From assembly GCF_000203795.2 (NCBI RefSeq), contig NW_006281105.1, positions 372,001 to 436,000 of the forward strand: a stretch of 64,000 bases of DNA, in the 5' to 3' direction. Shown here one piece after another: positions 9,215 through 21,624 of the stretch. Origin of the DNA: Batrachochytrium dendrobatidis JAM81 (lineage: Eukaryota; Chytridiomycota; Chytridiomycetes; Rhizophydiales). The first letter of the stretch is position 1, and every line of letters begins with the position of its first letter. Below the pieces are notes generated by a model that had not been told where the DNA came from, did not search any database, and was given only the letters and a program-made list of their open reading frames with translations. A program made the position numbers and the translations under genes.

Positions 9215-12092
9215 TCTATTGGTTTGGTTGAGCAAGTTGTAATGACATTCAACAGTTCAAGTTTTGGATTGTATTTATATTCGTTATCGAGTGGCGATAG
9301 TATTAAAAGCATATCCCTTGAATGACCGTCCTAAGGGTTAGTGTTGTCAGGGTTGAATGGTGATTTGTTATCAATGCCAAACTTTGAAGAGTCTTCCTTT
9401 ATATGATATCCGCAATGTTGGTTGAGCTGATATCTGACCATACATTCGAATATCATATGGTTGATTAAAAGCTTCACTCTGAAAAGGGTTAGGGTTAAGA
9501 AATGAGTATAAACCAAAACTGAAATGAGTTGACACTCGGCTATTAGTTGGTCATCAATATTGCTGTGATATTATATGCTTGTTAAAATAGCAAGTGATTG
9601 GCATGATTCAACGTACAAGTAGTGTATAATGAGCATCGGATGATACTGTTTTACTTGAACAAGAGTGCTAAATCCGTTGGGATAATTGTAATTTAGTCGT
9701 CTATTTCTGTACTACATTTTACACCCTCATTGTTACACAACATCAAATGTCTGCAAAAAACAGCTGGAAATGGAATGCGTTTGTAGGAATAGAAAACATC
9801 ATACACAAGATGACAGCAGTATTGCGTACATACAAATCAAGGTATGATATCATGATTGTCAACGGATTGATTGAAAACAACTTCATATCCAACTTGCCCA
9901 TCAACAACCAACAACTCTGCAAGATCCTTCTTGCCAATATCACAGTATCTGGATGGAAATACGTAACCGATCCAAACTGCTGTCAATCAATACTGTCATT
10001 CAACACTACAAGGCTGACATTGACTAGTTGTTTGACATCTCATTATCTCCAAAGAAAAACGGAATCCAGACCAGATTCGCTTGTAATGTCAACAACAACT
10101 GACTGTTTGTTGCTACATCAAGACTCGTCAGTACAGACCCACAAAATACAATGTAAAAGGTATCAGGCAACCAGATACAAATGAACTGTTTGTCTGCAAT
10201 ATGCTGCATCATATTGGAATGGGTCCTGAAACTCGTTGTATCATTGCATCTCACAGCACCAAAACAGTCTACATTGCTATCAAGTATTGCCATGTGGTGC
10301 TATTGTCCGAGTTGACAAGGATACAGCAAACAATACCCAACTTTGATTGGATTTGATATTTCGTATCCTGTGTATATGCGATTGTGCTGTCAACTCATCA
10401 AACTGCGGTCAAGTCGATGATAAAGCAATGATTGTCGACTTTTGTATCCAAAAACAGTCAAAAGATTACATTAAAACAGACATTATGGACAAACTCTACA
10501 AAGAAAATGGTAAATTCCATTATTCTGGGTTGATGCAAATCGCAGTCAAAACAACAAACGCTGTAAACATGGATACGATGAACAAGTCGTTGTAGGAATG
10601 TAATGTAATGCAAGTTGCTGGAGAGTATTGAACAAGCCGGATTGGAGATTGATGGATTGGTTTAAAATGGGGTAACAGACTGATATTTGAAACGATTTAC
10701 AACGATATGTCCATGATCTTGAAGCAACAGTTGCAGTTCTAATGGAATATTTTGTTGGTAGCATTCATTTTTAAATGTAGGCATATTGGTATCCAGCAAC
10801 AATGGAAAATGTGTAATATTACAACTGTAATGTCTGGACAACTGACTGTCTGAATAACAGTAACTATTTCCAGTGATGCTGATTTGTAAACACTCGAATT
10901 ATTCAACAACACTCTATCAATGCATTTGCAAGAGTCATTGGACGTATCTGTTGTTTGAATGTTGATTCTCATACATTCAGAAGTGGAAGTTATGAAGCTT
11001 ATTTCCATGCAGACACGATCAATGTATTACTTTCTGTTGGATAGGCTGTATCATCTGTCATCAATTCAGACACACTTGTCAGTCCTGTTCCGTATACAAT
11101 GAGTCACATATGGACACCAATGCAACAATCAAGAATCAATTGTCATTTACAAGTCCGAATTGCCAACCAACAATCGTACTAATGGACCAACGGACCAATG
11201 CCAAAACACCTGCACATCAGACAGTTTATTGGACATGACTTGATTGTTCTTGAAAACTGATTGAAAACTGCTTGATGACTCGAGTAATCCAATCACACAT
11301 TGCTGGCAATTAAATGTAACTATACAATGTGTCATGTATACATTGGATACCATCAGTTTATCAGTGACTATCTGGTGTTTGTTTATGCATGATTACTTGG
11401 ACTACTATTTGCAATCAATGCAATCACTGGTGTCAATGACTGATAACAATGAAACCAAACGATTGACCACATCAGATTATACACGTTCATTCTGGAATGC
11501 AACTTTGCATCGATATCGTAAATATCAACCAGAATCCGAGCCAAACGAGTCAAACGAGTGTCGCAAGCTTGCATTCATTTGAAAATACTCAATATCAGGC
11601 TAAAGTTGCATGTGAAATGGTCATTTGTACAAGGTTAAACAACCTCGACATTTACAATCAATGTGATGTTGGAACAGAGCTGCTATTTCCGAATTTAAAA
11701 GTCCAAATCGTACACATTGTTATCAAGTCTAATCCACACCCTTCATGTCATACCATGTCATGCTTGATAGTTTCATACACTGCTGCAAGAGTTGTATTGT
11801 GTGTATTTCGAGTATTTCCATCACTCCATCATATGTCGCATGTGTTGGCATGTCAAGTGTGATATCGGGTCAAAACAGTCGATTGGCATAGTAATCCATC
11901 AACATTCGAGTCGTTTGGTCAACCAAACAGTTGTATCATGCAGTAATATCAATAGACTGCGATTGTAGCATGTCATTCATCAGATATTGTTGAAACCATT
12001 ACAAAACCTGTTTGGACCAAATCAAACTGTGACGAATACCGCATACTCGGATCATCATCAACTAAACCAGGAATACACGCTTGATAATATTT
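9215..12092. other. Long gene-free stretch, possibly with decayed ORFs
   Basis: AT-rich sequence without a supported gene. A 145-codon ATG frame (9747-10184) and an 82-codon frame (10347-10595, non-ATG first codon) lie in the same direction with interrupted frames between and after them. This could be an old, degraded mobile or accessory gene, but I see no diagnostic motif. A short telomere-like TTAGGG repeat occurs at about 9486-9496. Confidence 0.45.
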
Positions 12093-13270
12093 GCGGTTGA
12101 TGATTGAGCCTGATTCATGGTTAATTCGTCGAGTGTTTGCAATGTGTTGTTATAACCAGTCATATACCATTTGGTGTTGTTAGCTTGTGGTTTGGTGATG
12201 GTTTGATTGCAAGTGATTCCTGGACACAACACATTGCAAACCAAGCAACTTGACTACTTGAACGACTCAAATGACTCGATACTAACCGGAATTCAATACA
12301 ATTGTTGAATAGCCCGTGTAATATCAGATCTAGTCAAGCCAACAGTCAAGTCAACAAACACGACATTTGATACAACTATATACAGAAAAAATGCGTTGGA
12401 TTCATTTGTGATTGTATACTCATCAATCTTGAATGACAGTGTTTGTGCAGTTTTGGATATAGGTTGTATGAATATTGCAACAAACATGTAGTATTATAGT
12501 ATGACTGACATATACTACTATTGGATCAAACAACATAACAGTCCAATATAATGTTAAATATATATGTGCATAGAATGGTCACCAAACCTGATCGGTTGTG
12601 TATCAATCATAAACAACTACCAATTAGCAACAAGTGACATTTGTATACATTGACAGAATCACTACAGACAACACCAACAATTACAAGATCATGTGCAATA
12701 TATCAAGAATTGTGATATGGTTTCAATAAACCAACAACAACTGAACAAATGACATTGCAATGATTATTCATAGAACAAGGCAATCAAACGACAACGACAG
12801 TGTTAGCGACGATTATATTGGACAATATTCATGATTCAAATATTGACAGTCAAACATTGGTTAACCAACAGTTGTACGATTATACAACTGACCCGTGTAT
12901 TGACAAATGGTCAACCTCGATCCGGTCATAGTTGAAACGGTGTATCACAGGACTTGAAAGTTGACACAGTATTGTTGTGGTGTAATATTAGCAACTACAC
13001 ACAACTTGACATGAATGACAATGTTGATGTCAAAACTGTCAATGTATTACAATGTATTGGTCAACAGTGACTGCAATCAATGACAATATTGCAGTCAATT
13101 CAATCCAATTGTTGATTGGAACAATGATTATCCACTTGTCAGATTCAGCATGTAAATGCATGTTTTGTAACACATTTACCAATCCAACAATCAAACTCAA
13201 TCTGAACATTGAATATTAAAATGTAATCAATTGTCGAGTTGAATTGACACTCGATTTGACAATACAATTG
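12093..13270. repeat. Third, solo copy of the inverted-repeat spacer
   Basis: This segment matches the right arm from about 2992 onward with scattered substitutions and small indels. It starts at the final codons of the HNH frame (AVDD-stop). Its far end (AACATTGAATATTAAAATG to GTCGAGTTGAATTGACACTC) matches the outer left arm better than the right. No HNH core lies to its left and no CRN header to its right, so it is a relic of a third CRN-array junction. It ends about 160 bp before the peptidase gene at 13428. Confidence 0.9.
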
Positions 13271-13427
13271 TTTAATTTGATTGTAATTTCATACAAAAAT
13301 GCTCGACTTGGTATCGTGTGCGGATTCCTGCATCGCGGCTTGTTCAAAGGATGCTGAGAAACACTGAAACGCATTTTTGAAAAGAATTGTTTTATTGCAA
13401 GGATTGCTTATTCAATTAGTGAATACA

Positions 13428-16400
13428 ATGCAGTGGGTCATTACATTGTTACTCTCGACTGTAACTAGCGTTACTATTAGTTCTGCTACTCCTCATAAAT
13501 CCACTGAATCTATCTCGCAGCAGTTTGGATTCACTTCTGCAGGTGATAAGCCCCAGGCTTATAGCAAGGACAAATGGAGCCAACACAAGGCTATTAATGC
13601 TTTTGAAAGCCTATTGACCAAGGACAGTATCAGAGATACTCTCAAGTAAGGCTTTGTTATGTATTTCTTATCATATATAGATCAAAGATCTTGATGACTT
13701 TCAAGATTCAGTCTACCAAACGTTAGCCATCTTAAACTGCATACTAATATGTTAATCTTGCAGACATTTGACTGGAAAAACACATGTTGCCGGCAGTGAT
13801 GGTGATAATCAGTTTGCTACTTACATCAAGGAGAGATGGGAAGCTGCTGGTCTTCCCATGACCCATATCGATTCGTACTATCCATTGCTCAACTACCCCA
13901 TCTCTCGCTCGCTTACTTTATTGGAGCCATTTCGATACGATGCAGTGCTGAGAGAACCAGCTATTGCCGAGGACACTACAAGTGGGGATCCAGATGCTGT
14001 TCCTACCTTTCTAGGCTACTCTCCTTCTGGAAACGTCACTGCAGGTACAGTTTTTGAGTGTTGAATGTGCACGCTGTATTTACAGGCTGCTCACTCATTG
14101 CCATGTTTGCAAATCGATACTATTACTCGTTTAGAGCTAGTGTATGCCAATTTTGGTGGTATAGAAGACTTTGCTATGCTAGCTAAAAACGGCATTGATG
14201 TCAAGGGGAAAATTGTTTTGGTCAGATATGGTGGTGCGTTTCGTGGTTTAAAGGTTCGAGCTGCTGAGCTCTCTGGAGCTGCTGCTGTTTTGATCTTTTC
14301 GGATCCTGCCCAGGATGGTTACAAAATGGGTGCTACGTATCCTGGTACGCTATTGAATTTGCCTGTTTCATTTTTAAATTTAATCGAGGCATAATGGGTT
14401 TGGATTCGATTGTCTAATGGAATGAACGATTGAATGTGTTGATCAACATAAGACGGACCGTGGAGACCACCTCATGGTGTACAAAGAGGTTCTATCCAGT
14501 ATCCAACATTTTACCCTGGTGACCCACTTACGCCTTTTATTGCTGCGACAAAAGATGCTCCTCGTATTCCAATTGAGGAAGCACCCATTCCCAAGATTCC
14601 TGCAATTCCAATTAGCTACGCTGATGCTGCCCCTGTAAGTAATTTCAGTTCAAGGCTATCAATTAGAATCAGATATGGACCAAAAATCAACTAAACAAAT
14701 TACTACTGATGCATTCAGTTTTTGAAAGCTCTTGTCGGTCACGGAATTCTTGCCAGAACCTTATCTCTCAATTGGCAAGGAGGTCTTGACATGGATTATT
14801 GGACAGGGTAATAAGCAGACTGATTTTATCCACCTATAATGCTGTTTAATGTATGACAAGTGTATAGTATTTGATAGTGTTAATACTACTTTTTTACTAT
14901 TAGACCTGCTGCAAAAGTAAATATGTATGTCAACAATGATTTCAAAATCAAACCTATTTGGAATGTTTTGTCCATCATTGAGGGTAAACACGAACCCGAC
15001 CAAGCCATTATTCTTGGCGGACATAGTGATGCATGGTGAGTCGAGTCATTTTAGAAATCTACACATGGTTTGATTTACAAGCATGAACCCATGAACATTT
15101 TTGATTGCATTTAATCGATAGGGTATATGGCTCAGTTGATCCATCTTCATCCAATTCCGTGATTGTTGAAACTGGTGTTGCACTTGGTAAAATGTACAAG
15201 TCTGGCTGGCGACCCGATCGCACCATCATTCTTGCAAGCTGGGATGGTGAAGAATACGGTTTATTAGGCTCTACCGAATGGGTTGAGGTATAGTTGGCAG
15301 TAACTAATGGTTGCTTTTTCAAATTATGCTGCAAACAGAATTGCCAACAGCATATAACTTTTGTAATGCATGTGTTAGGATCATGTCGAAGTACTAAATA
15401 GAACTGCGATCGCGTACATTAATCTTGATATGGGTGCTTATGGACCACACTTTCATGCTGCTGCTAGTCCTTCTCTCGCTAATCTTATCCGTGATGTAAC
15501 CAAGGGCGTAAAAGATCCCAACTCGGGAAAAAGTGTTTACAAGTTGGTATGAGAATTCAAGTAAACAATGCAGAAATGCCACTGCTATACGGGCTCTAAT
15601 CTGTAATGAAATGCATTGAAATTTTAGTGGAATCAAGAAGCTGGAGTGGATACACCTCAAGGTCGTGTTCCACGTATTAGCCCACTTGGATTTGGATCTG
15701 ATTATGTTGCATTTTTGCAATTTGTTGGTGTTGCTGCTATGGATATTAAATTTGAAGGCGACTATGGTGTGTATCACTCCAACTATGATAGTTTTCATTG
15801 GATGGAAAAGGTAAAGTGATGCTTTTATCATGGTAGTGAACATTCACAAAGTGAACTTGAGTGTACAATGTACTAACACTTGATTTAGTTTGGAGATCCC
15901 ACTTGGGAATATCACAAGACACTTGCTAGTATTGTTGGTCGCATTGTTCTTTCGCTTGCACACGATGAAATTCTTCCATTTGACTATGCCCCTTATAGTT
16001 ATGAGTTGACTCGATATGCTACAGATGTAAGCACTGCGCTCCAGACTGCTGAATTTCCTATCGAATGGGCAAGTAGTTTGCACGAAGCCATCCAACTTTT
16101 TTCAAAAGCAGTAAATAAGTTGAACAAGGCTATTGACGGATTGTCTGATATTGAAACCAAGACGAATGCTGAGCAAATGGATGAGCCCAAGCTTGTTGTT
16201 CAAGGAAACGACAACAACGAAATAATGATGATTACATCTTTTGATGCAGACTTGTCAGCATCCAAGAAACACAAAAAACGACCCAATGCCAAGAAGCTTA
16301 ACAAGATTCTTGGATTTGGGGAGCGCGCCTTTATCAATAAGGATGGCATTCCTGGTCGACCATGGTACAAACATGTTGTTTATGCACCAGGAGAGTGGTC

Positions 16401-16530
16401 TGGATATGGTGCAGAGATGTTTCCTGCAATTCATGAAGCCATTCGTGCGCATAATGAAACTCGAGTGCTAAATGCGATCGCAGTTGCTTCGCATCAAATT
16501 CAACAAGCTGCAGAGATGCTTTCTCCTTGA
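13428..16530 (+). CDS. Secreted glutamate carboxypeptidase II-like metallopeptidase (M28B)
   Basis: Ten exons: 13428-13645, 13764-14044, 14135-14344, 14453-14634, 14719-14807, 14904-15035, 15122-15287, 15379-15546, 15628-15810, 15889-16530. They join to 756 residues, close to the roughly 750 of the family. A signal peptide or membrane anchor (MQWVITLLLSTVTSVTIS) precedes a PA-type insert (VYANFGGIEDF, GKIVLVRYGG). The M28 di-zinc core has GGHSDAWVYGSVDP, SWDGEEYGLLGSTEW, AYINLDMG and GVYHSNYDSFHW, so all expected His/Asp/Glu ligands are present. The C-terminal half contains the helical dimerisation-like domain. Family members remove C-terminal acidic residues from peptides or folates outside the cell or in the vacuole. 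The solo repeat relic lies just upstream and may supply part of its promoter. Confidence 0.9.
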
Positions 16531-17481
16531 TTGGTTGTGCATGTATACGAGGATTTTTGAATAGCAGCCAGTTTTTTGAAACTCGACTGTAGATTACTGC
16601 CAATAAAAAAACAGATAGTCAAGTATTGAGGGGTGTTGGAGTGGAATCCCGAAGCGATTCAGACTTTACCCATTCTTTTCCAAGCTTACTTATAACCATG
16701 GCAGCAACTACACTTGTTTCCCGTTTATCCAAAGCCATCAAACTTCGAATATATCAGTATGAGCTGACTGTTGGCCTATACATGCTAGAACCATGGGAGA
16801 AGACTGCATTCAGTTGAGTTTTAATGGGGTTGAAGGCTATCTTGACAACATGCTTGAACCGTACCAACTAGTGTTTGAAGTGATGCTGGTAGCATTTTAA
16901 AACAAACGATATCAAGATGCTAACACCACAGGCTTTATCTTGACTGGTTGAATGAATGAAATTGAATAACAGACTCGTTGGTGCTACTATTCATAGCCTT
17001 CTTCTTTTACACATGTTACAAATGCCTTCCACTGTATGCGGCAGACTTGGTTACCAAGTCACACTACTATCTCGTATAAACAGTTTTTCAACTGGTTCAT
17101 CTTTAGTATTAGCAAAGCGAGAAGCTCAACTGGAATTTATGAATTCATAATCAATAAACTTGACATTCGTTTCTTAGTCTAATGACACTTGGATAAGAGT
17201 CAAATGGTTGTATTCTAAAAGCAATAATAGGCATCTAATGATCACTATTCTGGATTGCAGTTTACCAGAAAGTAGTTTTCTTCAATGGCTTTGGTGACAA
17301 ACTGTTGCTTTCATCAAACTCCACTTCAATACAACTCTCCTAATCGACATCTGGCAGCAGCACGTTCAACCCTTTCATTGCTGAGCCTCTTCGTAGCCCT
17401 TGAATTCCCTTTACTCGACTTTAAATTCTTTTTTCCTCCCAAAAAACCAACCGTTTACTGCATTTTATTCTTGAATTCAGA
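16531..17481. other. Intergenic region
   Basis: No supported gene. Short frames here lack domains and splice partners. The last 200 bases are C/T-rich (17315-17470) and are probably the 5' leader of the kinase gene at 17482. Confidence 0.6.
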
Positions 17482-19198
17482 ATGCCAGACTTCAAGGAAC
17501 ACTCACTGTCAGTGCTTAAGCCAGTCCCAGCTAATCGTAGACCAAGTGTTCCGTCCTCTCCTATGATATCTCCTGCTGCTGGAATCCCTCTTTCACCATA
17601 CAGCAAGCAGCAGCTGTCACAATTCGACTTGAATGACTATCACAAACTATCCCTCCCTCCGAGTATTGCCACTCATCCAACTTCTCCTATCCTCAGTAGC
17701 AATGGCAATGCACTAGACACTCAGTGTAATTTGCTTATGCAGCATCCTGATTCAAACATTGACATTTGTCTATCTGTCCCCGCCTATGAGATCGAGATTG
17801 ATCACAATGATTTAATGGCCGGTGTCGCTACCGTTATTGACTCGGTATTTCCTGAGTGGCAGGTTGATCAGGATGTTAGACTTGTTCAGTGCACCAATGG
17901 AATCACCAATAAACTTGTGAAATGTACTCATATTCCAACTGGGAACAGCGTGCTTGTACGTACATATGGTCGTGGATCCAGTGTCTTGATTGATCGTGGA
18001 CAGGAGCTGGTGGTAAGTGCCGCATATTTATATCTGTAGTTTGAACATTCCACGAGACTGTAGACGGTTACTTTATTAAGCATTCTTGTAGCTTCTCTCT
18101 GTTTTTGTTATGGTCCGATTTAATATTGAGTCGAGGCATCTATGTATCGACTAAATTTGGCTTTATATTAACGTGCCATTTATTTTTTGTATTATCAATT
18201 TTAATTTATAGAATATGCTAGTACTTTCACGTAGAGATATGTGTCCTCCATTATACGCTCGCTTCACCAATGGTATCGTGTATGGCTTTACTGAAGGAGA
18301 GGTGTTTACTGTTTCTGGTATGTGTTTTCATGACTTGTGCAAATGCTTTGTACAGTATTGATCTTTTTTGACTATTTGAAGCTTATATTTTACACATTCC
18401 TTGATGATTACGATTGGGCATTTGAACAACTATTTAGATATGTCTGATCGTCACAAATCTCAAGAGGTTGCTAAACACCTGGCAATATGGCACAATGTGA
18501 CACTTCCAATCGATCGAGTTCCAAGACTTTTTCATACACTATGGAGATGGATTGATGCTATTCCTCAGACATACTCCAACTCTGCCAAGGCAGAAAAATT
18601 TAGATCTTCTGGGGTTACGCTTGATTATCTCAGATCTGACCTCTTAATTCTTCAAAAGCATCTTGAATCACTAAATAATCCCGTCGTTTTCTGTCACTGC
18701 GATCTTCTCTCTGGCAACATCATATACTCTCCTACACGCGACTGTGTGAGCTTCATTGACTATGAATATGGATGCTACTCTTACCGCGGCTTTGACATTG
18801 CCAATCATTTCTGTGAATGGGCTGGTTTTGACTGCGACTGGTCACTCTATCCAACTGAGCAACAGCAGAAAGCATGGCTTTCTACATACTGGGCACAATC
18901 TTTTTATATTGCTTCTTTGAATAATACTCTCCCAATCAATATCTCTAATGACTCTACAACCACCACAGGAGCAAAATTTACGTTTCAGCAATCAAAAAAT
19001 GTCAAGGCTCCGACAGAAGAACAACTCAATGCATTATATAAAGAGACGCTAAAGTTTTCTCTTGCTGCTCATTTTTTTTGGGCAGTATGGGCACTCATAC
19101 AAGCTGAAGTCAGCGATTTAGACTTTGACTACCTGGACTATGCCATGTTACGACTGAATGAATACAACCGCCGGAAAGAGAAATGGCTGGCGTTATAA
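17482..19198 (+). CDS. Choline/ethanolamine kinase
   Basis: Three exons (17482-18012, 18212-18317, 18438-19198) join in frame to 465 residues. An N-terminal Ser/Pro-rich extension of about 100 residues precedes the kinase fold. The nucleotide-binding lobe has LVQCTNGITNKLVKC and VLVRTYGRGSSVLIDR. The Brenner motif is VVFCHCDLLSGNIIY (about residue 296), followed by the choline-kinase motif SFIDYEYGCYSYRGFDIANHF. Together these place it in the choline/ethanolamine kinase family, which phosphorylates the free amino alcohol in the first step of the Kennedy pathway to phosphatidylcholine or phosphatidylethanolamine. The FDIANHFCEW segment and overall pattern lean toward ethanolamine kinase, but substrate cannot be settled from sequence alone. 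It is cytosolic, with no membrane segments. It converges with the TraB-like gene; the stops are 46 bp apart. Confidence 0.9.
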
Positions 19199-19244
19199 TT
19201 ATATACAAATGAATTGAATTGGATGTTCAACTGTTGAGTTTATT

Positions 19245-20582
19245 TTAATCTATCAATCTAAAGCTTTGTTTTGCTTTTCGGTACAATCTGGTTTGACTTG
19301 AAATGACATCCTTTTCTTTCTCTGCGACTGTCTCGATGGCTACATCAGTATTTGTTGAAGATTCTGTATTAAAAGTTTTATCAATAATTGTGTCCTTGTC
19401 CAATACAGAATGAACAGTTTGGGCAGGTGAATGTTGAGCCAATGGATACGGCCTATTGCCTTTACTACCGCTACTATCCACGATCACAACTGATTGAAAC
19501 TTTATAGATGCCGTCCGAGGTGCAGAAATTGGAGTGGTTGCCATGCTATTCAGCGCATTAGACTGATGGTCATTCGAGTTCAAACTTTCATCTAGATTAA
19601 GCCAGTCCAACAAAGCATTTCTCTCATCTGTATTCGCAAGTTTGTCCGCTTGTTTTCCTCCATAAAGAAATCGCTCGTTTTTGGTAGCAGCTGCCCACAT
19701 CTCGCCCAATCCTACTACATGCAATGCATCAACAATCACCACAACAGTGTCATTGGCATTGGATTGAGTGGAACGATCATCAAGCTTTAAAGTCAACCCA
19801 TAAACAATCCGACGTAACTGCTCCACCATCACGGCGTTGGGTAAAACAATACTCCAATACATCTCATCAGTATAAAACCTGCCCCAGATGTTTGCTCTCA
19901 TATCCATCTCTCGAATCGACATGGACTGCCATTTGGGATGTGTGATTGGGAAATGACCCCCAAATGCTGCATAGGAAAGCAGAGTGTATAAACACTGAAA
20001 AGCAACAGATACTGATCTAGGTTGATAATCAGTAAGATTGGCTAGTTTGTGAAACGAGTGAGCATTGGCTACCATTGTATGATCTGCATCCACGTTTGAT
20101 GCCAAAAGATCCGTCACGCTATAAAGAAGTCGGATTTTGGTGTGAGTTGGAGCAAGTGCAAGAATATGATCAATTGTTGGTCTGTAGCGTTTCTTTGCTT
20201 TGACTGCTTGCTCAAGAGTGAGATGGGATGAAGCTGAAGTGGTCATGGGTAAATAAAGTGGTCGTTGCGATCTAAACCCAATCGACTGTGGAGCAATGCA
20301 AACTGTTGATGGTTTAAGCTGATTCATGACACAACTGATACGATTCATATCTTCTGGGTTGGGTGTGCCGTGAACTCCGACTAGATGCACTTTGATCCGT
20401 GAGTGGTTGTGTACAAGTGGTTTAAATAGAGCAATATGTGTCCACTCTTGATCTGCCAAAGTTGATGATTGACGCACCCAAGTTGGCAGTCTGTTATAAT
20501 CCTGCAACATCCTTGATGAAATATTTACATGTGTCATCCGACTACAGTGCCTTTCTACTAATCTCACAGTCCATGGATGCAT
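19245..20582 (-). CDS. TraB-like domain protein
   Basis: Intronless, 445 residues. An early segment, IKVHLVGVHGTPNPEDMNRI followed by LKPSTVCIA, resembles the opening of TraB/PrgY-family proteins (LVGT-H, then a helix and a strand describing what is known). A later strand, DTVVVIVDALHVVGLGEMW, resembles the second conserved GxGH-type block. The expected glycine-histidine pair is altered (DALHVVGLG). The C-terminal 130 residues are low-complexity and acidic/Ser-rich and contain no membrane segment, whereas many TraB proteins end in one. Known eukaryotic TraB proteins sit at mitochondria or ER contact sites. Assignment is by weak pattern similarity only, so treat the function as unknown. Confidence 0.5.
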   Translation of the reverse strand: MHPWTVRLVERHCSRMTHVNISSRMLQDYNRLPTWVRQSSTLADQEWTHIALFKPLVHNHSRIKVHLVGVHGTPNPEDMNRISCVMNQLKPSTVCIAPQSIGFRSQRPLYLPMTTSASSHLTLEQAVKAKKRYRPTIDHILALAPTHTKIRLLYSVTDLLASNVDADHTMVANAHSFHKLANLTDYQPRSVSVAFQCLYTLLSYAAFGGHFPITHPKWQSMSIREMDMRANIWGRFYTDEMYWSIVLPNAVMVEQLRRIVYGLTLKLDDRSTQSNANDTVVVIVDALHVVGLGEMWAAATKNERFLYGGKQADKLANTDERNALLDWLNLDESLNSNDHQSNALNSMATTPISAPRTASIKFQSVVIVDSSGSKGNRPYPLAQHSPAQTVHSVLDKDTIIDKTFNTESSTNTDVAIETVAEKEKDVISSQTRLYRKAKQSFRLID

Positions 20583-20733
20583 TGCTAATGTTTTGTTGAA
20601 ATGCAGGAAACTTGATTCTCAATTTCAATCTTTATCCAAATTATATTATTTGCCCAATTGCACAAATTCACAAATTTCATTTTGGTCTCAAACACCATTA
20701 TTCCTACCATCGAAAGCATATTCATTGTAAGAT

Positions 20734-21349
20734 ATGGCAGAGAATTGGATCAATGAAAGCCCTTGGTCAGATGCAGCTCTTCCTCAAAAGGCATTGCAAT
20801 CCTTTTCACATGCATCCATCGACCCATCTGTTCTTGAAACTGCACCAAACCACACTTTAGACACTACTCCACGGATCTTTTCACCCGATACATTACTTTT
20901 AGGTGGTAACGCGACGGACAATAGCTCGCATAACGAACATGAAGTATTAATCAGGTACTCGTATCATTTGAAAGTATTTTAAAACAGTATCAAATAGATG
21001 GAACTTGTATCAAACACGTTTGACTCATTCGCTTGATTCAATCCATATTCCAATACAATGCATTCTATTATAATTAGTCAAGCCATATCTCTACAAGAAC
21101 TAGTATTTGGTAGGCATGACACGTATTTTAGACTATTCTGTTAGGCCCGTTGTTTTATATACATGTGTTGATACTTGGCCTCATTTATCTGCTAATTTTA
21201 AATGATGTTTGGTTTTAGGAGCAATTCAAAAGGTTGAAAATGGGCGGATGGAGCATAAAAAGATCAAGGCGGAAAATCAGATGTTGGTCGAGTATATCAA
21301 TAATATGATGTCAGCCACTAGTTCTACTCCACCAGCAAAAAAAGCATAA
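20734..21349 (+). CDS. Short coiled-coil protein (SCOC-like)
   Basis: Three exons (20734-20954, 21078-21109, 21219-21349) give 127 residues. The second exon is only 32 bases, but both junctions have GT-AG ends and keep frame. The C-terminal half reads LISQAISLQELVFGAIQKV, then ENGRMEHKKIKAENQMLVEY, then INNMMSATS. It is a leucine-zipper helix ending in the ENQ-L--YI-N-M pattern typical of the SCOC family. Those small homodimeric coiled coils bind Arl-type GTPases at the Golgi and affect autophagy. The N-terminal 70 residues are disordered. It is divergent from the TraB-like gene, with start codons 151 bp apart, so the two may share a promoter region. Confidence 0.75.
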
Positions 21350-21624
21350 TCAGCTTATATCTTGAATTCAGCAACTTAATCTTTAACATTTGAAATGACT
21401 GATCTAAATGAAACAGCAAAAATTAACTTCAAAATAGATTGAAAATATATACATTTATTACTAGACGATAAAACAAACGGCTGTTGAAATTATGGCTGGT
21501 CAATCTCCATCTTTTCTTCTAAAGTGCAATCATTTTAAAATAAATATCTGAGCATTTGCTATATTGATAATATCCATGTCTGCATTATAATACAAGATAC
21601 AAGCAATACTTTGTGCATTTCGAA

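Noticed and set aside
9481..9500. Telomere-like TTAGGG repeat
   Set aside because: Only about two units occur; far too short to be a telomere or a clear fusion scar.
1..13270. Classical LTR retrotransposon or DNA transposon with terminal inverted repeats
   Set aside because: No reverse transcriptase, integrase or transposase lies between or beside the copies, and the arms contain effector-gene fragments instead.
14045..14085. 41-base intron option in the peptidase gene
   Set aside because: Using the acceptor at 14085 gives an early stop. The acceptor at 14134 restores the conserved VYANFGG segment.
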